Shown here piece by piece: positions 1 through 6,333 of a DNA stretch of 14,105 nt. Made by a program: the position numbers and the translations under genes. This DNA comes from Bacillota bacterium (GTDB taxonomy: Bacteria > Bacillota > Dethiobacteria > DTU022): the NCBI GenBank assembly GCA_012510625.1, contig JAAZHP010000078.1:1-14105 (forward strand), in the 5' to 3' direction. The notes under the pieces are model-generated. The model made no database searches. It was given only the letters and a program-made list of their open reading frames with translations, and was not told the DNA's origin. Position 1 is the first letter of the stretch, and every line of letters starts with the position of its first letter.

Positions 1-995
1 TGGGATACACCGCCGGTAAATACGGCTCCTGCCGGGGGCAGTCCGGGCCAACCCATCTTAATCATCTCTTCACGGATAATCTGGAAAATCTCCTGGACCC
101 GCGGCTCGATATAACGGCTGATTTCTTGCGGTGAAATCTGGCGCCGCTCCCTGCTGCCGACGCTGCTAATCTCGATATCTTCTTCACCGGATACTGCAGA
201 TATAGAAGCGCTGCCGTGTTCAATTTTTATATTCTCAGCCGTAAAAAAGCTTGTCCGAAGGCCCATGGCCAGGTCGTTGGTAATATGGTCGCCTCCCACG
301 GGCACTGAGGCCAGGCGCTGCAGTTTGCCTTCCTGGAAAAAAGCAATATCGGTGGTCCCTCCGCCGATATCCACAAGGAACACACCCAGCTCTTTTTCAT
401 CGGCGGAAAGGGCAACCTCGGCGGCCGCCAGCGGCTGCAGCACCATGCCGGTAACATTGATCCCGGCCCGGTTAACGCAGCGGGTCAGGTTGCGCAGAGA
501 GGTGATGGGGCTGGTCACGATCATGGCATCCACCTCCAGGCGCACTCCCAGCATGCCTGCCGGGTCGCGGATCCCGTCGTACCCGTCAACAACAAATTCT
601 CGAGGGATAACTTCTACTATCTCCCGGTCTAGAGGAAGGGCAATTACACGGGCCGCCTGCATTACCCGCTCTATATCATCCAGCCTGATCTCCCGGTCAT
701 CGGATTGCACCGCCACGACGCCGCGGTTGTTGATCAGTTCAGTGTTCAGCCCCGGCAGGCCCACGCAGGCGGAATCAATCTTGAAACCGCACATTCGCTC
801 CGCCTCCGCGGCGGCGAAGGCGATGGCTTCTATGGTCAGTTCCAGGTCAACTATGATCCCTTTTTTCATCCCCTCAGAAGGAGACAGCCCAAGGCCGATA
901 ATGCTGACCGTGCCGTCAGGGCGGGGCTCTCCTACAATAACCCGAACCTGAGTTGTGCCGACATCAATACCGACGAGATAATTTTTACGAACCAC
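1..995 (-). CDS. ftsA: Cell division protein FtsA (3' end beyond the window)
   Basis: FtsA is an actin-like ATPase on the inner face of the membrane; it anchors FtsZ filaments and recruits the divisome. I translated 331 residues from a GTG at 995 before the window ends, against roughly 400-420 for the family, so the last part of the actin fold and the C-terminal membrane-targeting helix lie outside. The phosphate-1 loop GIDVGTTQVRVIVGE is at residues 9-23, and the phosphate-2 loop VDIGGGTTDIAFF at 208-220. The 1C subdomain typical of FtsA lies between them (about 84-165). Immediately upstream is AAGGGG, 7 nt from the GTG, a Shine-Dalgarno site with one mismatch. The gene follows divIB/ftsQ after a 95-nt gap, the usual position before ftsZ, which is expected just past the left edge. 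The two nucleotide loops and the gene position make the identification firm; the exact start is less certain. Confidence 0.96.
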   Translation of the reverse strand, partial: MVRKNYLVGIDVGTTQVRVIVGEPRPDGTVSIIGLGLSPSEGMKKGIIVDLELTIEAIAFAAAEAERMCGFKIDSACVGLPGLNTELINNRGVVAVQSDDREIRLDDIERVMQAARVIALPLDREIVEVIPREFVVDGYDGIRDPAGMLGVRLEVDAMIVTSPITSLRNLTRCVNRAGINVTGMVLQPLAAAEVALSADEKELGVFLVDIGGGTTDIAFFQEGKLQRLASVPVGGDHITNDLAMGLRTSFFTAENIKIEHGSASISAVSGEEDIEISSVGSRERRQISPQEISRYIEPRVQEIFQIIREEMIKMGWPGLPPAGAVFTGGVS

Positions 996-1023
996 TTCTC
1001 CACCCCTTTACCCTTCCAATTCA

Positions 1024-1049
1024 ATTCCACATTGTCTATATATTCCCCT
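1024..1049 (-). promoter_or_regulatory. Candidate sigma-H-like promoter upstream of ftsA
   Basis: On the minus strand the gap before ftsA contains AGGGGAATA (1049-1041), then 10 nt, then GTGGAAT (1030-1024), about 28 nt before the GTG start. This resembles the Bacillus sigma-H pattern RnAGGAWWW / RnnGAAT, with one mismatch in the -35 element and a spacer one nucleotide short. In B. subtilis ftsAZ is known to have a sigma-H promoter that raises FtsZ levels at the onset of sporulation. The match is visible but weak, and the functional reading is inference. Confidence 0.25.
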
Positions 1050-1090
1050 TCACCTTTTTGCCTGCAGGTCTAAATATTTCTCACTCTGCC

Positions 1091-1855
1091 CTATTCGGCC
1101 AGCACCACGAGGCGATCTCCCGCGCGCAGATCGAGGTATCTGCCTGTCCCGCTTTCTTGCAGAAAAGCCTGGAGCAAAGTCAGCTTATGAATCATTTTCT
1201 CACTGTCTCCGAGCAGCACCTTGCGGCCGTCCCCGGTGTAGAGAACCAAGTTTGCGGGATTTGAGAGGTTCAGCTCGGCCGGTTCCAGTAAGGGAACCCG
1301 GGGCAGCGCCTCCAGGAAAATGCGGAGAGCCGCGCTTTTCTTTCTATGAGCCAGGGTCTTTCCCACGGTGATCTCGGCTTCTTCCACCCCGGTAATAACC
1401 GGCAGATTCTCTGCCGGATGGGCCTGTTCGGCAAAGAGAACGCCTTCGCGGTCGAGCAGCCAGAAGCGGTTTTGATCCAGCAGGGAAGCCGCCACCTGCC
1501 GCTCCTGCACGGCGATATGCACAGTAGAAGGAAAGCGCCTCTTCACCGCCACGGCAGATAGTTCGGGAAGCGCAGCGAGCTTCTCTTCAGCCCTCTTGCT
1601 TTGCAGCAGCAGCAGGCTTGTCCCTGTTTTGATCCCGCTATGAGCGATTAGCTCCGCTTCGCTCAGGCGGACATTTCCGGTGACAGAGATCTCCTCTACC
1701 AGGCAGCAGGCCTCCCCCGCCTTGTAGAAGAGCAGTCCCGCTCCCAGGAAGAGAATAAGCAGAGCCGCCCCCTTCAGGGGCCGGCGGCGCCTGCCCTTCG
1801 GCCGGGGCTGCACCAGGCTAAGCCGGGAGCTGCGGCCGGCAACCCCTTCTCTCAA
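1091..1855 (-). CDS. ftsQ: Cell division protein DivIB/FtsQ
   Basis: This bitopic membrane protein is the scaffold that binds FtsL and FtsB/DivIC and helps control septal peptidoglycan synthesis. The 254 residues fit the family. A basic cytoplasmic tail (about 1-28, with RRRR at 22-25) precedes one membrane segment (about 29-45). A POTRA domain follows (about 53-119), opening with VEEISVTGNVRLSEAEL, and then the beta domain, which ends in the family-typical YLDLRAGDRLVV (240-251). The start is TTG at 1855, chosen because an AAGGAGG lies 7 nt upstream inside the end of murA. The start overlaps the murA stop by 4 nt (TTGA), which suggests translational coupling. Two adjacent cysteines (50-51) sit just outside the membrane, which is unusual. 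Sequence identity to FtsQ is low across bacteria, so the assignment rests on domain layout, the C-terminal motif and position between murA and ftsA. Confidence 0.93.
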   Translation of the reverse strand: MREGVAGRSSRLSLVQPRPKGRRRRPLKGAALLILFLGAGLLFYKAGEACCLVEEISVTGNVRLSEAELIAHSGIKTGTSLLLLQSKRAEEKLAALPELSAVAVKRRFPSTVHIAVQERQVAASLLDQNRFWLLDREGVLFAEQAHPAENLPVITGVEEAEITVGKTLAHRKKSAALRIFLEALPRVPLLEPAELNLSNPANLVLYTGDGRKVLLGDSEKMIHKLTLLQAFLQESGTGRYLDLRAGDRLVVLAE

Positions 1856-3129
1856 GATATCGCCTCCTTTTCCACGCCATCCACCCGGAAAATCCTGGCC
1901 CCGAGAGAGCGCAGCGCCTCCGGCAGCCGGTCGTAGCCCCGCTCAATATGTTTGATTCCCAGGATCTGGCTTTCGCCTCTGGCTGCCAGCGCCGCCAGGA
2001 CCAGGGCCGCGCCGGCCCGCAAGTCGGTAGCTCGCACCACGGCGCCTTTCAACAAAGGCACCCCGCTGATCACAGCCCGGTGGCCGTGGACGGATATGCG
2101 CGCTCCCATCTTCCGCAGCTCGGCAACATGATGGAAGCGCCCTTTGAAAACATGTTCAATCATGGTGCTGCTCCCGCTGGCCAGGGTCAGGCAGGCCACC
2201 AGCGGAGGCTGCAGGTCCGTGGGAAAGCCGGGATAAGGTTTGGTCTCTACCCTGGAAATCGCTTTCAGCCGGCCGCCGCTCACTGTAACCGAACTTCCAG
2301 CCACCATCACGGAGACGCCGGCCTGACGCAGCAGCCGGAGCAGCGCCTGGAGATGCTCCGGAATCACTTCTTCCACAGTGACGCTGCCGCCGGTGATTGC
2401 CGCCGCAAGAAGATAGGTCCCGGCAACGATGCGATCGGGAAAAACACGGAAGCTGCCGCCGTGGAGGCCGGGGACCCCCTTGATCTTTATCACCGGGCTG
2501 CCGGCTCCCTTGATATTGGCCCCAAGTATATTTAAAAATTTCTGCAAATCAACAATTTCAGGCTCGCAGGCAGCGTTGCGAATAATCGTCTCGCCCTGTG
2601 CAGTGGCCGCGGCGAGGATCAAGTTTTCCGTAGCCCCCACACTGGGATAGGCCAGGTCAACCTCGCCGCCGCGGAGCTGTCCCCGGGCTTCAATATAGCC
2701 GTCTTTTTCCTCTATTACTGCGCCCAGGGCTCGCAGCCCCTCGATATGCAGGTTTATGGGCCGTATGCCGATGGCGCAGCCTCCCGGATAGCAGAGCCGG
2801 GCCCGGCCCAGCCGGCCCAGCAGCGGGCCCATCAGGAATATGCTCGAGCGCATCTCCCGCATCAGCGCATCGGGAACATGGTAGCAGTCCACATTTGCTG
2901 TCCGCAGAAGCAGGTCTTCCCCGTCGCGGTCAACCTGCGCCCCCAAACCGGAAAGGATGGAGATCATAGCCCGGACATCATAGAGCGCCGGGACCTTCTC
3001 CAGGCGGATTTGCTCGCCTGTCTTGTTTAGCAAGGAGGCTGCCAAAACCGGTAAAATAGAATTTTTTGCGCCATGTACCTTTATCTTACCCGCAAGAGGG
3101 AGACCTCCCCGAACTATATACTTGCTCAC
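1852..3129 (-). CDS. murA: UDP-N-acetylglucosamine 1-carboxyvinyltransferase MurA
   Basis: MurA transfers enolpyruvate from PEP to UDP-GlcNAc, the first committed step of peptidoglycan synthesis, in the cytoplasm. The 425 residues match the family. Lys22-Asn23 (in HGAKNS) contact the substrate. The mobile loop YPGGCAIGIRP carries the catalytic, fosfomycin-targeted Cys118. The general base is Asp305 (in YPGFPTDLQ), and Arg397 (in ERGYDRL) is the conserved C-terminal arginine. The segment after the cysteine reads RPINLH, where RPIDLH or RPVDLH is usual, so the UDP-sugar-contacting Asp is replaced by Asn126. The start is GTG at 3129 with GGGAGTGGAG just upstream. The gene lies 20 nt after murB and overlaps ftsQ by 4 nt. 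Bacillota often carry two MurA paralogues, so a second copy elsewhere is possible. Confidence 0.98.
   Translation of the reverse strand: MSKYIVRGGLPLAGKIKVHGAKNSILPVLAASLLNKTGEQIRLEKVPALYDVRAMISILSGLGAQVDRDGEDLLLRTANVDCYHVPDALMREMRSSIFLMGPLLGRLGRARLCYPGGCAIGIRPINLHIEGLRALGAVIEEKDGYIEARGQLRGGEVDLAYPSVGATENLILAAATAQGETIIRNAACEPEIVDLQKFLNILGANIKGAGSPVIKIKGVPGLHGGSFRVFPDRIVAGTYLLAAAITGGSVTVEEVIPEHLQALLRLLRQAGVSVMVAGSSVTVSGGRLKAISRVETKPYPGFPTDLQPPLVACLTLASGSSTMIEHVFKGRFHHVAELRKMGARISVHGHRAVISGVPLLKGAVVRATDLRAGAALVLAALAARGESQILGIKHIERGYDRLPEALRSLGARIFRVDGVEKEAIS
1863..1869 (-). promoter_or_regulatory. Shine-Dalgarno site fixing the TTG start of ftsQ
   Basis: AAGGAGG is read on the minus strand 7 nt before the TTG at 1855. 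It lies within the last codons of murA and is the reason for preferring this non-ATG start. Confidence 0.8.
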
Positions 3130-3149
3130 ACAACTCCACTCCCGTTTAT

Positions 3150-4049
3150 TTATCTCTCTTCGCCGACGATCCGGACCTCGGTCTCTAGCTCCACGCCAAA
3201 TTTGTCTTTAACCCGCTGCCGTATCAACTCGATCAAGCTTTCAATATCACGGGCTGAGGCGCCTCCCGTGTTGACAATAAAGTTGGCATGCTTCTCCGAT
3301 ACCCTGGCGGCGCCGATGGAGAGTCCCTTGCCTCCCGCAGCCTCGATGAGGCGCCCGGCGGGATTGCCGGGGGGGTTGCGGAAGACGCTGCCGGCGCTGG
3401 GCAGTGTGGGGTGGCGGCGCCTTCTTTCAGCATGATAGCGCTCCACCTCTCTTTTGAGGGTCTCCGGATCTCCCTCCTCCAGCTTGAGAAGCGCCTCCAC
3501 GATGATTCCCCTGCCGGAAAGATTGCTCTGCCGGTAACCGAAAACAATATCTTCCGGCACAAGCCTGACCTGCTCGCCCCCGGGCGAGATTATGCTCACC
3601 TCCGCCACCAGCGGTCCGATATAGCTGCCAAAGGCGCCGGCGTTCATCACCAAAGCGCCTCCCAGCGAACCGGGAATGCCGGCGGCAAAGCCGAGGCCGC
3701 GCAGCCCCTCTTCGGCGGCTCTCTGAGCCAGAAGGGTCAGCGGCGTTCCTGAACCGGCCCGCAGCATTTCCCCTTCCCGGCAAATATAGCTGAAAGGCTC
3801 GCCGATATGCACCACCAGGCCCCGGATACCGCCGTCGCGTACCAGCAGGTTAGTGCCGTTGCCCAATACGAATAGGGGCAAACCGGCGCGCTTTTGAAAG
3901 CGCACTATCTCTTTCAGTTCATCCCTGTCTGCCGGAAACAGGTAATAATCCGCAGGTCCGCCGGCCCGCCAGGATGTATGTAGAGACATGGGTTCATTTT
4001 TTTTATATCCGCCGCGCATGATCCGGCCAAGTTCCTGCTCAAGTTTCAA
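3150..4049 (-). CDS. murB: UDP-N-acetylmuramate dehydrogenase MurB
   Basis: MurB is a cytoplasmic FAD enzyme that uses NADPH to reduce UDP-GlcNAc-enolpyruvate to UDP-MurNAc, completing the step begun by MurA next door. The length of 299 residues fits the short type II form that lacks the extra loop of E. coli MurB. Numbering from the TTG, FAD-binding stretches are LGNGTNLLVRDGG (62-74) and GIPGSLGGALVMNAGAFG (124-141). The active site has Arg173 in YRQSNLS, the proton-donating Ser221 in GSVFRNP and Glu291 near the C-terminus in LETEV. The ATG at 4064 has no Shine-Dalgarno site before it. GGAGG at 4058-4062 is well placed for the in-frame TTG at 4049, so I chose that; ATG 4064 would add five residues. 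The gene follows murG by 23 nt. Confidence 0.95.
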   Translation of the reverse strand: MKLEQELGRIMRGGYKKNEPMSLHTSWRAGGPADYYLFPADRDELKEIVRFQKRAGLPLFVLGNGTNLLVRDGGIRGLVVHIGEPFSYICREGEMLRAGSGTPLTLLAQRAAEEGLRGLGFAAGIPGSLGGALVMNAGAFGSYIGPLVAEVSIISPGGEQVRLVPEDIVFGYRQSNLSGRGIIVEALLKLEEGDPETLKREVERYHAERRRRHPTLPSAGSVFRNPPGNPAGRLIEAAGGKGLSIGAARVSEKHANFIVNTGGASARDIESLIELIRQRVKDKFGVELETEVRIVGEER

Positions 4050-4057
4050 ATTTTCGT

Positions 4058-4062
4058 CCTCC
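4058..4062 (-). promoter_or_regulatory. Shine-Dalgarno site arguing for the TTG start of murB
   Basis: GGAGG is read on the minus strand 8 nt before TTG 4049. It overlaps the alternative ATG at 4064-4062, whose own upstream sequence (AATAAATTACCTG) has no ribosome-binding purine run. Confidence 0.6.
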
Positions 4063-4072
4063 ATCAGGTAAT

Positions 4073-5203
4073 TTATTCTATGCGCGAGTATCCCTTTATG
4101 TTAGTTTTCCCTGTTCCGCCCGCGATCTCGCATAAACAGCGGTAGAGCCGCGCGGCGGCGTCGGGAACCGCCAGCTTTGCCCCGGAGCGGGCCATCCGCT
4201 CCAGCAAGGCCGGTTCAGCCCTCAACCTATCCAGTTCGCGGCGCAGGCGGTAGCGGTTGAAATCTTTCTCTTCAATAAGCAGCGCCGCTCCCGCCCGCTC
4301 CAGGAGGCGTGCATTAAAATACTGGTGGTTGTTGGCCACGTTCGGCGAGGGGACCAGGATCGCCGGCAGCCCGAGCGCGGTGATCTCCGCGAGGGTTGTA
4401 GCTCCGGCACGGGTTATTACCAGGTCCGCCGCCGCCAGGGCCGCCGGCATCTCTTCCAGGTATGGGTAGAGGCGTACTCTTTGCGGCAGCAATCCCAGCT
4501 CTTCTTTAACCCGCTGGTAGTAGATCTCGCCGGTAACATAAATCAGCTGCACCCTTGACGGCAGCCAGCCTGCTTTTAAATAATCTACGATAACCTCGTT
4601 TATTCTCAAGGCGCCCCTGCTGCCGCTGTAAACCAGGATCGTCTGCCGGGAAGGGTCGAGTTTCAGCTGCTCTTGTGCTGCCGCGCGATCTACGGCCACC
4701 ACTTCGCTGGCCCGGGGATTGCCGGTGAAGACGGTCCTGCTGCGGCGGGGGAAAGCGCTGCGCGATTCCTCGAAGGATAGGCAGACCAGCCTCACCAGCG
4801 GCGCCAGCATGCGGTTGGCCAGCCCCGGCAGCGCGTTCTGCTCATGCAGCGCCGCCGGACGCCCCGCCAGCAAGGCCGCCAGTATTACCGGGGCGGCAAC
4901 ATAGCCGCCGGTGCCGAAGACCAGATCCGGCTTAAAGGAAGCAATAAGCCGCCGCGCCCGCCGCATGCCGCGCCAGAGATCCCGGCTGAAAGGGCCGAGC
5001 CGGCGCAGGCTGCCCCCGAAGCCTCGCGCAGGGATGGTCTCCATCTCAAAGCCCGCCGCCGGAACGATCTTCTTCTCCAGCCCTTCCTCGCTGCCCACAA
5101 AGAGAAGCTCCGCCGAAGGGTTATGCGCTCTAACGTGGCGCGCCAGCGCCAGGGCGGGGTAAATATGACCGCCTGTCCCACCTCCGGTTATGATCATCCG
5201 CAC
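4073..5203 (-). CDS. murG: UDP-GlcNAc:lipid I N-acetylglucosaminyltransferase MurG
   Basis: MurG is a GT-B glycosyltransferase on the inner membrane face. It adds GlcNAc to lipid I (from MraY) to give lipid II, which FtsW then polymerises. From a GTG at 5203 the protein is 376 residues and begins MRMIITGGGTGGH, the expected N-terminus with G-loop 1 and His13. G-loop 2 is GTGGYV (97-102), followed by HEQNALPGLANR (120-131). In the C-terminal UDP-GlcNAc domain are SGSRGALRIN (193-202, usually GGS.GA), RAGATTLAEI (265-274) and the donor-binding PSPNVANNHQYFNA (285-298). The start is supported by AAAGGAGG 9 nt upstream. A longer frame from GTG 5233 overlaps the ftsW stop but has no such site and adds ten charged residues. 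The gene follows ftsW by 26 nt. Confidence 0.97.
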   Translation of the reverse strand: MRMIITGGGTGGHIYPALALARHVRAHNPSAELLFVGSEEGLEKKIVPAAGFEMETIPARGFGGSLRRLGPFSRDLWRGMRRARRLIASFKPDLVFGTGGYVAAPVILAALLAGRPAALHEQNALPGLANRMLAPLVRLVCLSFEESRSAFPRRSRTVFTGNPRASEVVAVDRAAAQEQLKLDPSRQTILVYSGSRGALRINEVIVDYLKAGWLPSRVQLIYVTGEIYYQRVKEELGLLPQRVRLYPYLEEMPAALAAADLVITRAGATTLAEITALGLPAILVPSPNVANNHQYFNARLLERAGAALLIEEKDFNRYRLRRELDRLRAEPALLERMARSGAKLAVPDAAARLYRCLCEIAGGTGKTNIKGYSRIE

Positions 5204-5212
5204 CGGCCGCAG

Positions 5213-5220
5213 CCTCCTTT
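5213..5220 (-). promoter_or_regulatory. Shine-Dalgarno site fixing the GTG start of murG
   Basis: AAAGGAGG is read on the minus strand 9 nt before GTG 5203. It places the MurG start next to the G-loop and rules against the upstream GTG at 5233, which has no comparable site. Confidence 0.75.
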
Positions 5221-5229
5221 CTTTTTCCC

Positions 5230-6333
5230 TCACTGGTGGCAGTGACGCGAAATATTTAACAGGATGCCCAGGCTGAAAAGGTTAAAAAATACAGAGCTGC
5301 CGCCGGCGCTGATGAGCGGCAGGTTAATCCCCGTCACCGGCAGCGTTCCGGTGACCATGCCGATATTTATCAGCACCTGCAGCGCCAGCATGGCGGTAAT
5401 GCCGGCAGCCAGCAGGCAGCCAAAGGTGTCAGGCGCGGTGAGCGATATTTTTAACCCCCGCCAGACCAGCACAAAAAAGAGCAGCAGCACCGCGGTGGCT
5501 CCGACAAATCCCAGCTCTTCACCGATAACGGCAAAGATAAAATCATTGTGCGGAAACGGCAGGTAGTAAAGTTTCTGCCGGCTCCGCCCCAGGCCTACCC
5601 CGAAAATATGCCCCGGCCCAAGGGCATAAAGCGATTGAATGATATGGTAGCCGGTACCGGAGGGATCGGCCCAGGGATCGACAAAGGATAAAAGCCGCTT
5701 TATGCGGTAGGGCTTTTTTATGGTAACCGCCACCAGGGCGGGCACCGAAACGAGAGCAAGCCCCACAACCTGTTTAAAGGGCATCCCCGCCAGCAGGACA
5801 ATTATAGCCGTTCCGGCGAGCAGGATCAGGGCGCTCCCCAGGTCGGGCTGGCTGACGATAAGAATGAAGGCAATCCCCGCCAGCAGCAGGGGGACAAAGC
5901 TGCTCGACCAGAACCGCTCCATCCTGATGCTGCGGCTGCTCATAAAAGCCGCTGTAAAGAGAACCAGCGAGAGCTTGCAGAGCTCAGCCGGCTGGAAGGT
6001 AAAGGCGCCAAAGTCAAGCCAGCGCCTGGCCCCAGTTCCCATATCGGTGCCCAGCCCGGTGTAGACCAGGGCCAGTAGAAGAAAGCTGAGCAGAAGCATA
6101 AAAAGTGACAGGCGCCGCAGCTTCCAGTAACTCACCCGCGAGGCGAGGTACATCGCCGCCAGGCCCAGGACCACCCAGAGCGCCTGCCTCCGCAGAAAAT
6201 AATAGGGGTCCCCCTGTCCTTCTTCGGCGATGATATAGCTGGCGCTGAAAACCATGACCAGGCCGATCCCCAGCAGCAGAAAAGTTACCAGAACCAGCGC
6301 ATAATCTGGATCATGACGCTGCTCTTTTTTCAT
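5230..6333 (-). CDS. ftsW: Septal peptidoglycan polymerase FtsW (SEDS family; SpoVE-like position)
   Basis: FtsW is an integral membrane glycosyltransferase of the SEDS family that polymerises lipid II with a cognate class B PBP, here probably the SpoVD/FtsI-type protein in the same cluster. The 367 residues contain about ten hydrophobic segments. Family motifs are ARRWLDFGAFTFQPAELCKL (102-121), SQPDLGSALI (161-170), RLLSFVDPWADPSGTGYH (213-230) and PHNDFIFAVIGEELG (261-275). Asp264 in the last is the residue shown to be essential in SEDS polymerases. The C-terminal LPVTGINLPLISAGGSS (331-347) is also diagnostic. The ATG at 6333 overlaps the murD stop as ATGA, with GAGGGCGGAG upstream. In Bacillus the gene in this position is spoVE, a sporulation paralogue. 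Sequence alone does not separate a vegetative FtsW from SpoVE, and the host may use one for both. Confidence 0.95.
   Translation of the reverse strand: MKKEQRHDPDYALVLVTFLLLGIGLVMVFSASYIIAEEGQGDPYYFLRRQALWVVLGLAAMYLASRVSYWKLRRLSLFMLLLSFLLLALVYTGLGTDMGTGARRWLDFGAFTFQPAELCKLSLVLFTAAFMSSRSIRMERFWSSSFVPLLLAGIAFILIVSQPDLGSALILLAGTAIIVLLAGMPFKQVVGLALVSVPALVAVTIKKPYRIKRLLSFVDPWADPSGTGYHIIQSLYALGPGHIFGVGLGRSRQKLYYLPFPHNDFIFAVIGEELGFVGATAVLLLFFVLVWRGLKISLTAPDTFGCLLAAGITAMLALQVLINIGMVTGTLPVTGINLPLISAGGSSVFFNLFSLGILLNISRHCHQ

Noticed and set aside
265..951. A 228-residue plus-strand open frame
   Set aside because: It is antisense to ftsA, rich in Ser/Arg/Pro and low complexity; the opposite strand encodes clear FtsA motifs throughout. 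It is a shadow of GC-rich coding DNA.
1..995. ftsA as a broken gene
   Set aside because: The frame is intact to the window edge, so its missing 3' end is a boundary effect and not a truncation.
5204..5233. Upstream GTG start of murG overlapping the ftsW stop
   Set aside because: There is no Shine-Dalgarno site in front. AAAGGAGG inside this stretch points to GTG 5203, which gives the standard MurG N-terminus.
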